From: Marthasterias glacialis
Lineage: Eukaryota; Echinodermata; Asteroidea; Forcipulatida; Asteriidae
Assembly: GCA_911728455.2 (NCBI GenBank)
Contig: OU452233.1
Span: 17,058,087-17,122,086, forward strand
Direction: 5' to 3'
Length of the DNA stretch: 64,000 nt
Shown: one piece after another, positions 55,271 through 64,000 of the stretch
How positions within the stretch are numbered: position 1 is the first letter of the stretch
Layout: every line of letters begins with the position of its first letter
Program-made: the position numbers and the translations under genes
Notes under the pieces: model-generated
The model's database searches: none
What the model was told of the DNA's origin: nothing
The model's input: only the letters and a program-made list of their open reading frames with translations

Positions 55271-56566
55271 TACCATGTGGCTTAACGGTTTAATCGCTTT
55301 AACCATGGCTTCGATCATGATTTCCCTCCTGGATGTGAGGATCCCCCTTTTTTTTTTAGTCTCATAGTTTCAAAATCCATTTGTTATCACGGTGACAAAT
55401 GATATTTTGATTCGTCTATATACATCAGTTTCAGCCAAATTAATTTGTTTCGTTAAAAGTTACCTTCCGGGCAAGTCTGAGATCAGAGAACGTGTTATAT
55501 TTTTGTCCCGTACATGTACAAGCATGACGATGACCACTCACACCATTATTTCATAATCCGTGCGTAACCGATTGGAGTATGAGATGTTTTCTTTATATTG
55601 TACACTTGACACTAATCATTGTTCACTTGTTAAACCCTATCGATACTTTTAAGTTTTTTATAATTTCATTTTCAAATCAGTTTGTTTCTTTGTTCTTTAA
55701 ATCAGCGTGATCTTGTTTGATTTAAGGCATTTTTAGTCATTTACAATCACGGATAGTTTGGAGATTTTCAAATACAATACAATTCTTCATCTTTTCGTCG
55801 TTGTAATTAAATCTCAAACATAGTCCAGACACTGATTATTTCTATACACACAGTTTATCAATTAAAACCAATAATAAACATAATTCATACCTCTAAAGAG
55901 GGGCACTAACTGTCTTCGTGTCGATCTAATTCCTGGAAACTATGACCCGGGGAGAACTTGACAACCGCAACTTGCCAGTGAGTCGCTATCAGCTTGTACG
56001 GCCGTCCGTGCCGTCAGTCGAAAAAGTGAAGCTTGCGAGTTCGACTCTGATGCGCCTTGTCTAAGCGTTGAAATTTCTTGGTTCCACCGGACACGGTTTA
56101 ATTTGGCTTCAGTAAAAATCAGGTAAAGTAATCTCATTTTGTTTCATTTCGGTTTAACTGGATTACTCCACAAGAATGACCAGGAAGAACTTGAGAAAGA
56201 AAGACTGCAATGACAATTAATAAAACCTTTACAAAATATAACGTACTTTGAGGAAGGATAGTCGATTTTACTGGACTTCTGACGTATTCATGGTCGAGAG
56301 CCGAATTCTCATTGGTGCAATCACCATCACGTGCCGATGGTATATTTTTACTGCTTACAAAGCCCGTGCCGGTATTCACGTACATGGTAAATTACGCCTG
56401 CATTGTAGACTGTCGCATGAGCAACAGTCCACTACGCATGCGCTTCACAAAGCTAGTGGCGCTAGTAGTGGAATTGTCGCACAGGTGTGGTATAACGCAC
56501 CCACGAAAATCGCCCTAATCCGGAAGCATAAAATTGCCTTCACGTTACCGAGATCCGTGAAATTCA
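55271..56566. other. Intergenic, nothing recognised
   Basis: AT-rich sequence upstream of the GPCR; its 5' exon may lie here but is not identifiable. Confidence 0.4.
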
Positions 56567-56725
56567 TTGATAAGATATCTCGGAAACTCGGAATTCAATG
56601 ATAAGGTATTTCTGAAACTCGGAATTCAAAAATAAGGTATCACGGAAACTCGGAATTAAATGATAAAGTGTTCCGGAAACTCGGAATTCCAAGATAAGGT
56701 ATCTCGAAAACTCGGAATGTATACT
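56567..56725 (+). repeat. About 34-bp tandem repeat, five units
   Basis: Units gataaggtatctcggaaact then cggaattcaa, varied at the ends. Confidence 0.88.
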
Positions 56726-56784
56726 CCAACAACATTCGGAGGTAGTTACTTGAGCCACCATCATCTGCAGTCGTAAAAGGACTG

Positions 56785-58164
56785 TGTAATCGATCAGGCA
56801 CGAGTGCGGCAAGCGCACTCTATGCCGATACATAATAAATTTACAAGGTTATACGCTCAGTTTTTTTTCTTGTAAATATGATGGTTTATTACTTATCTTG
56901 ACTACTATGAAGGGTGGGCGATTATAACGCTGTATAAAACTAAACTGAGATAATGTAAAAGTGCTAATCTCAGCTTAAAATAAAATATAATTGAAAATAA
57001 AACCTGACGCTTCTCGACATTCAAAATGAAATACAAGTTAACAAAACCCTCCGAGCAGCCACAAAAAAAATCTCACGCGGTTCATCCATAAGTCTTTTTT
57101 TTTTATCCACCCAGTTTTTTTTTACGTAAAACCCCCAACAGCAAGCCCAAACCTATTTTAATCTATATAATTAGTGAATTGGAGTGCCAGTCAAGACTTA
57201 GACTTGTGTTATTTATGTTATTTACGACCAGTATGTGGAGCAAGCTGTTTTTCACAAAGTGCATACCACCCTGTCCCAAGGGAATACTTGACACAAGGTC
57301 AATCAATTACTACACTGAGACAGGTGGCTGCTGTCTTTCAACACTCCTTACTCCACACTGGTTAGGGTCTGTCCAATACAGGCTTGTGGGGTGTACCAGG
57401 GGTGAGGATTACATGGAATCTTGGCCTTATTGGCCCATTGAAAAAATTTTTTGACCATATTTGGTAACTATTGGATTATTTTTTATCCTCGTGGCTGCTC
57501 TGAGGGTTAATACAATAAAAAATAAAATATGTGAGTGGATAAATAAATAAATGAATGGCCTATCTGTAATGGCTGGACTTTGGACGAATGAAGAAATGGT
57601 GACTTGAAGATACTATGACGCAGAAGTTGAAGGCATAGCGGCCGTTGAAGGTGATGGGGGAACTTGAAGCGATGCGAAAACAACTTCTTCTCCTTGATCA
57701 GGGGACAGGATACTGTTTCCGTTACAAAATATGAAGATGATGTTATGAAGAATCACGCTGTCCTGCTGGCTCTCTTTTACTTGAATCCACCTAGAGCAGG
57801 ACAGGGGATGAACATATAAATTAATGAAGTGTTTCTTTAAAAGCTGGGTTGGCGCAATCCAACGCAGATATCCGACAGAGGCAAAGTGCACAAACTGAAG
57901 AAACTTGGAGGGTTAATTCTTACAACTTTCCTCTGTCGGAGTCCAGTGGCCAAGTGTCCAAAGACTTTCTTGGGCATGGTCACTGACCTCTGGACAACCC
58001 TTCCTAAATGCGCCGTGATTGGTTGCATTAGCCTGCTACCAATCACCCACTCATCATCACACACCAGTCAACCACCCACTCTTATAGACTCGCCCTAGTC
58101 CGAGCAGGACATAGGTAAACTAGGTAAACAACAAATTGGGGACCTGTAATTTAATCCCATTACA
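56785..58164 (-). repeat. 3' LTR of the old element, carrying a MITE
   Basis: Shares gagtgcggcaagcgcactct, ttacaaggttatacgct, and ctagagcaggacaggggatg with the other LTR; interrupted by the insert at 57047-57506. Confidence 0.75.
57047..57506. mobile_element. TTAA-type MITE, 460 bp
   Basis: Ends ccctccgagcagccac and gtggctgctctgaggg are inverted with one mismatch. TTAA adjoins the right end (57507-57510) and lies five bases from the left (57038-57041). The other LTR lacks it. CCC tips and TTAA suggest piggyBac kin. Confidence 0.75.
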
Positions 58165-58201
58165 CACACGCCTGGTTTCTGAACGTCGTCCCGACATAAG
58201 T

Positions 58202-58723
58202 TTAAACAATCACGCACCGGGGCACAACGTCCATGAAGGCCACAGGAAGGCCACCACGACGGCTTGCCTTATAGAAAAGGATCTTGAGCCGGCGGCCGAA
58301 GCCAGCAGCTGTCTCCTGGTCCTCTTGGTGGCTGTTATAGGCCTTCTGGAGGAGAGTTGGGCCATCTTGAACTGTGCCATAGCTCCCCTCCAGTTCCAGT
58401 ACAATTGCCCCAATCGATGCATGGGGGCCGAGGGTTTGGATTAGCCGACTGGGCTCCCCATGACTCGGCGGACATAAGGGGCAAGAATTTGCTGGGTATA
58501 TTTGCCGTTGCGAAGCAAGGGCTCGAATTGAAATTTCCATGAGTCGAAGTCGACACCATGCCCCTTTGACGACACATCTCCAAAGAAAGGAGATATTCAA
58601 GGAGGCTGGACATAACCAGTGGGGAGGTGTGTCACAGCGGGGGGGGGGGGGGGGGGGGCTGAGGATACGAAGGAACAGGGCAATGTATGACAGGAGGTGG
58701 TATGGGAGGTTGCGAAGCGGCAA
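58202..58723 (-). pseudogene. gag-like remnant of the old LTR element
   Basis: The minus-strand frame has LELEGSYGTVQDGPTLLQKA followed by a Q..E....F..RL pattern, which recalls Gypsy/PNMA-type gag. A proline-rich frame lies upstream of it at 58597-59119. The element is broken. Confidence 0.45.
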
Positions 58724-59811
58724 GTGGTGATGCCGTCAGCACCGATGACAAAATGTGGTGTGTCCCGGTGACTAAATGGGGGCAGAGGAATAAAACCAAA
58801 AGTATTGTGTCGCTGCGCTGGTTGTGGCGCTGCAAAGAAACGCTTGAGGCGAGGAGAAAATGCAGGGGGAGGTGGGTGGGGTTGGGTGAAAGGGATGGGA
58901 GGGGGATGGTACTGGGAGCGGTATGGGTGGATGGATAATTGGGATGGGTGAAGTTGTTCGAAGAACATCTGCAGGGGAGAGATTAGGGAAGCCATTGGGA
59001 TAGGGTCGGTACCAGGGGGTGGTGGTTGCTGGAAAGGTTGCACAATTCTTGGCCGGCCATTGAGGAGCGGCTGTACCTGGACTGCATGAGCCGCATGTGC
59101 CGGGGAGTTGTAACGTCAATTATTATAGGTGCCACAATCACCCCCAGCGATTGACAGCTCACTGATGCTGCGGATTGCACCCGCCCTACTGAAAAAAAGA
59201 GACTGCACCTACTGTAAGGTGGCCTGTGGTGGAATGTTAGCCTCCAATACTATACAACGCGTCAACCGAGATGACATCATAGTGTTGAAATGGCAATTAA
59301 AAATCAATTGTAAAAAAAAAGATAATTTAGTTAAATTAAAAACCTTCAAAGTAATCCTGCACAACAAAAGTGCACATAAAAGCATTAAATACAAACCAAG
59401 TTAAAATGAAAATGGCAAGAGTGATTAAAAAAAAAAAAAAATAAATAACACTGAGAAATTCGGCAAAATTAATGTCGAGAAATAATATTGTGGGCCCCTT
59501 AAAACTCTGCGAGGCAATTGTTTGCAAATTGCAATCGATTACATGGATGGTACGCTTTTATTTTCGTATTCAAATGAATACGCTTAATTATGCGCAAAAC
59601 GCCAATGAGCAATATGAGCAAAAACATGCGAAAATCGCAAATAATCTGTGCCAGAAGGACATAAGCGCGCTAAGCTATAAACTGCGCTTTCGCTGCAAAT
59701 AAAAGCGTACCACCCACTAGATTAAGGGTAGCCTCGAAAGGTGTATTGTTTTTACACACAATCAAAAATAGAAAAGAAATACAGCGTAAACCTCACATCG
59801 GGCGCCAATTA

Positions 59812-61227
59812 TGTAACGTGCACGAGTGCGGCTAGCGCACTCTATGCCGTTACATAATAAATTTACAAGGTTATACGCTGAGGTTTTTTTTTCGTGCAAA
59901 TGTGATGGTTTATTACTTATCCTGACTATTATGAAGGGTGGGCGGTTATAACGCTGTATAAAACTAAACTGAGATAAAGTAAAAGTACTAATCTCGGCTT
60001 AAAATAAAACATAATTAAAAATAAAACCTGACGGTTCTCGACAATTATAATGAAATACAAGTTAACTTTACACAACGCAAATAAAATATGTGAACGGATA
60101 AATAAATAAACGAATGGCCTATCTTTAACGGCTGGACTTTGGACGAAAGAAGAAATGGTGACTTGAAGATACTATGACGCAGAAGTTGAAGGAATAGGGG
60201 CCGTTGAAGGTGATGGGGGACCTCAGCAAGACCTCTACAAAGTCTGGGTTCTGAGGTGAATCGAGGACTTTTGTAGACTCATATTATTATTACTTCTTAA
60301 AAATGCCAAAATGTAACTTTCAGTTGTCAAGACTTTAGACTGAAGTTAGCCATACAACTATCATGAGGGTGATTCCACTATAATTTAAATATAGCAGTGC
60401 ATCTCAATGAGTGGCCAAAAAAATAAAGTGGGTAAAATGAGTGGGTAAAATAAAATTTAAAAGCAAGTTAAGAGCTATGAAATAAAATAATAGTGTATTT
60501 ACTCTCAAAATACAATAGTGATGCATATATTCTATCCACATAAAACAAATCAAATTCAAAGCAAAATAGTATTGATACAAACAGTAATTCACATTTTGTA
60601 ATCAATCAACAGTTAAAAGAGCATGAAAACAACAAGTCCACAATTATCAAATCAAAATCAGAGCAAATTAAAAAAGGAATTTAGTTCTAGAATCCCAATA
60701 GTTTTAAAAACCTAAAACATTATCCTCACACATTAAGAAATAGGCAGTGATTGTTCAAATAAAAATGTTAAGTGACAATTGGTCTTAACTCAGAAACTTA
60801 AAAAGAATAACTATTGAGCCTAGGAATACAAGAAAGACAAAGTAAAATCAAACTTACCTAGAGCAGGACAGGGGATGAACATATAAATCAAAAGTGTCTC
60901 TTTAAGTTGGGTTGGCGAAATCCAATGAAGATATCCGACAGAGGCAAAGTGCACAAACTGTAAAAAAAGATGGAGGGTTAATTCTTACAACCAGTCGGAG
61001 TCCAGTGGCCATTGTGTCTAAACACTTTCTTGGGCATGGTCACTGGCCTCTGGACAACCCTTCCTCAATGCGCCGTGATTGGTTGCATTAGCCTGCTACC
61101 AATCACCCACTCATCATCACACACCAGTCAACCACCCACTCCTATAGACTCGCCCTAGTCCGAGCAGGACATAGGTAAACTAGGAGTAAACAAACAAATT
61201 GGGGGCCCGCAATTTCATCCCATTACA
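59812..61227 (-). repeat. 5' LTR of the old element
   Basis: 1416 bp, TG...CA ends; contains a 640-bp middle (about 60219-60858) that has no match in the other LTR. Confidence 0.72.
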
Positions 61228-62079
61228 TATGTTATACTGCAATGCTGCAACTAAGTTATGCATCGTTTTCGGATGTGGGAGTGACGACCTCACGGTGTTT
61301 TTAACTCGTTCTGTTTCTATCAGTTTTGAACCGATTTTTATCCGGTACAGTCAATGTCTGTTTCAATTTGTCACCAGTCCAGCTCAGTCTTCTTGAAGCC
61401 ATTATGAACGGAGAGAATAACGACAGAGCTGGCAGGAGACAACTGATCAGACGCGCCATGTTATACCTAGTAGAACGAGTGCGAAACAGACAACGACGGC
61501 GATCGTCGTCCTGCCCAAGAAGGATCGAACTTTCTGTTGCAGGCACACGTACATAAACCAATGGAACATGTTGATCTCGGCACTGCGTGGTTCTTTGTAC
61601 AATATTATTTTTTTTTTTAGGGGCGCCCCCGCTAAAAACAAAAACAAAACAAAATACATTTTTTTCTTAATATGGGTAGGCAAGCTTGCTTTCAAAATGT
61701 CAATGATTTTTATACAAAAACAACGAGGAACTGCATCCCGGCTTTCCATGGAATGAAACGGTGCTGTTTAAAACGTAGATTCCTTTGTAGTTCCACAGAA
61801 GGCCTTTCAAATCAGATTGGTATACAAGCCACCTAGTGTAATTACAAGTGCAGATTAAAACTGGTTCAATGCCGACTTCTAAAAACAAAATTTTACAACC
61901 AACCTAGGCCGAGCGAAAAGCTGTTTCCCCAAAGGGTATTAATAAGGATGCATTTTGTATTGGTTATTCAACAGAGCAAGGACATGTCAACTTTTTTTCT
62001 ACGGGAAATATATATATATTTTTTCTGAGCTATTGTTGAAACCAAGGGACCCTCAGAAGTGACTTGCACTGTGACCCGT

Positions 62080-62290
62080 AGGGTCACAAGTATGGTAGAG
62101 AAGATGATGAAGAAATGTCAGTTTTAGATGTGGGAGGAAATCCCCAAATGAGGGGAAAACCCACGCAATCAGGTAGGGACTGAAAACCCAATCCACATGC
62201 AAGGCTCCAGTCCGGGATTCGAACCGGGGTCCACAGAGTCGAAAGGCAGGGGAAGAAACCACTGAGCCAACCTGAATGGTACAGTGCATA
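62080..62290 (-). mobile_element. SINE, second family, best copy
   Basis: Minus strand: ggttggctcagtggtttctt, ccccggttcgaatcccgga (B box), ggagccttgcatgtggattg, then gggttttcagtcc. Confidence 0.75.
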
Positions 62291-62564
62291 ATATTCACAC
62301 AAACACACCATACCCTTCCCAAAGTTGACTTGTATTACCTAACAAAAATACAATTTCAACACAATCTGTAAAAGTCACTAATCCATCACTGTCTTTTTCG
62401 GAAGCCCAATTCCAACCCCTTCTAGTTCCTCGTGGCATTGGCTGCGTTTTAGACGGAAGTAATTCTCTGGAGGATTGGTACCGATATGAACTTCATAATT
62501 CCATTCCATTCAATTCACTGTGTCATTTATTTCCATACTGGTGAAAATAAAAATACAGTGCAAT

Positions 62565-62839
62565 TATTTGAAAATATTTGAAAATATTTCTGCCTGCAGT
62601 GCTATCGTTTTTAAATAATAAAAGACATAAGACCCCAAAATTAGTTTTCGTGTCAGTGATGAGACGACAACTCTGCCTATAGGAACGAGGACAAAATGCT
62701 GAATGCGTTTTTTTACCGTTCTCAAATAAATCAACGAAATGAGCGGACATTTTTAACAGGTTGATTTTATTACAAATACCTTGACCTGTGCAAAGACTGG
62801 AAGCATTTACAGACTCTTTAACAATGTTGAGCTGGGGCT
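62565..62839 (+). mobile_element. TTAA MITE, right part
   Basis: tgcctgcagtgctatcgttt, gatgagacgacaactctgcc and the end gttgagctggggct followed by TTAA at 62840-62843; the left end is missing. Confidence 0.7.
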
Positions 62840-62975
62840 TTAATTGAGATCATGCAGCACAATGCACATGGAGTGGCTGGCTCCGTCCATTAACAGCGAC
62901 TAGCCACCAACCCCGTCTATACCACGCAGTGAAGGCCCCGGGTTCCTCACACTGTTATTCCCTATTTGAGACCAT
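62840..62975 (+). repeat. Lone unit of the 122-bp tandem family
   Basis: gagtggctggctccgtccat, tagccaccaacccc and cacactgttattccct match 35765-36140. Confidence 0.75.
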
Positions 62976-63678
62976 GCAACCTAGTGAACCGCTGTCGTTT
63001 CCACGTACAGGGTCGCATTGCACATACAGGGTCAAGTTTACAAGGTCGTCTGATCTCTCTCAATCTCTACGACTACGTAGCCCGTATCTTAGAAGGAAAA
63101 ACAAATGAAGTATCCTGTTCTTTTTAAGAACATCGTACGTATGAGTCTATACTGAGTCAACAATGTCACAATTTATTAACAACTGGTTTACAACGTATTT
63201 ATGTTTGTACCTTTGTGAAATGAATGTGGGTGTTAAATAAAAAACAAACATAGTAAAATGTTAAACCTGCCCCAATTTATAACTAAAGTTTAATCGTTGA
63301 TTCGTGTCATGTTCAGTTTGGACCTACAGATAAGTGAACACTAGCCACACTACCAGACAGATGTTAATTATAGGTAAACATGTGAAAAAACAATTGAAAA
63401 CGTCAAGTTCCACAAAGACATCTGCAAGTATCATTGAAACGACGAAGATCATCATACAACGCCCATTATCGCGATGGCTGCAACAGGCCACCGTAGAATG
63501 CAGTATTAGGGCCTTTTCTCCATTGAACACTATTAATAGCATGTGGGTTTTTCCAGTTATGTGCAACCACCATTACGCATGCGCTTTTCTCTGGTACTGT
63601 GATGTACATTCTACGTATAACATTTACATGCGGAAATAGGGTTGACGAAGAGGTTTCTTGTTTGTTTGTGCGTTTTAG

Positions 63679-63787
63679 CTGTTAAGAATCCATCATTGTT
63701 GCCGTCCATCAGCAGCATCCTGAAGTTCAGCAAAGAGATTCAACTGTACACAGTGAGCATTAGTCAAAGTTACATCTACAGCATCGG
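63679..63787 (+). CDS. Candidate internal exon of an unknown gene
   Basis: Between acceptor tgcgttttag and donor gtaaga one frame is open and reads VKNPSLLPSISSILKFSKEI then QLYTVSISQSYIYSIG. It enters one base into a codon and leaves two in. No family recognised; neighbouring exons would lie to the right of the window or be missed to the left. Confidence 0.4.
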
Positions 63788-64000
63788 GTAAGACTTGCAC
63801 TAGGGTACAATAATGTGTTCAATCACGTCATGATCAGATAGTGTAAGGATAGACAGGTGGGACAATTATTATTTTAAAATATCATCATCACACGTCAGTT
63901 TTTGTGCTGAGATCCATACCATTTGTTTTGGACTTTAGAACATTCTCTTGAATGTCTGAAAAAATACCCTGTCTCCCCCCAAACCCCCCCCCCCCCCCCG

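Larger units (their letters stand above)
56785..61227 (-). mobile_element. Old LTR element, broken, gag-like remains only
   Basis: Two long direct repeats, 56785-58164 and 59812-61227, begin tgtaa and end ttaca. On the minus strand a primer-site-like TGGCGCCCGATGTGAGG (59791-59807) follows the upper LTR. The LTRs have drifted clearly and differ in middle segments. The interior (58165-59811) has gag-like remains and no RT or integrase, so it is a decayed or non-autonomous element. No clear target duplication was found. Family: gypsy-like by the gag hint only. Confidence 0.72.

Noticed and set aside
58597-59119. Proline-rich minus-strand frames as a host protein
   Set aside because: They lie between the LTRs of the old element and are low-complexity; counted as part of that fossil.
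61374-61556. Small basic frame (ENNDRAGRRQL, RNRQRRR) as a Harbinger-type N-terminus
   Set aside because: Short, with no transposase domain nearby; resemblance is only in arginine richness.

Overview
The window is animal nuclear DNA: intron-rich genes with GT-AG splice sites, long repeat-filled introns, many tRNA-derived SINEs, foldback MITEs, LINE pieces and LTR elements. A tRNA-Leu-like SINE with many copies, a Gmr1-type LTR element and the mix of genes point to a deuterostome invertebrate. My best guess is an echinoderm such as a sea star, but that is inference and no species is claimed.

Four host genes can be read. (1) MED4, plus strand, from before base 1 to 8438: five exons in the window code the last 236 residues of the Mediator middle-module subunit; the first exon lies upstream. 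(2) A PRSS16-like S28 serine peptidase, minus strand, 39921 down to 13780: ten exons join in phase into 499 residues with signal peptide and Ser-Asp-His triad. Its sixth intron (19457-28944) is swollen by a LINE fragment and an 8.1-kb LTR retrotransposon. (3) A short-chain dehydrogenase of the 17beta-HSD1/RDH8 type, plus strand, 43514-50409: four exons, 296 residues, all catalytic motifs present. (4) A rhodopsin-family GPCR, minus strand, 54481-53495, with its coding part in one exon. MED4 and PRSS16 are tail to tail, PRSS16 and the SDR head to head across about 3.6 kb, and the SDR and GPCR tail to tail. A single exon-like segment of an unknown gene lies at 63679-63787.

The rest is mostly repeats. 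The LTR element at 20524-28608 looks whole and very young. It has near-identical LTRs, a 5-bp target duplication and one long gag-pol frame whose integrase comes before reverse transcriptase although the proteins are Ty3/Gypsy-like, the layout of the deuterostome Gmr1 group. An older, broken LTR element with gag-like remains lies at 56785-61227 on the minus strand and carries a TTAA-type MITE in one LTR. At least ten copies or parts of a tRNA-derived SINE, several foldback MITE families (one nested inside a SINE with TTAA on both sides), a 78-bp higher-order minisatellite with a 326-codon open frame, tandem palindromes, a duplicated 228-bp unit ending in a 21-bp perfect hairpin, and an element rich in GAAnnTTC motifs make up most of the remainder.

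The four genes show no shared pathway: transcription co-activation, lysosomal or secreted peptide cleavage, steroid or retinoid redox, and neuropeptide-type signalling. All exon models rest on reading splice sites and family resemblance by eye.
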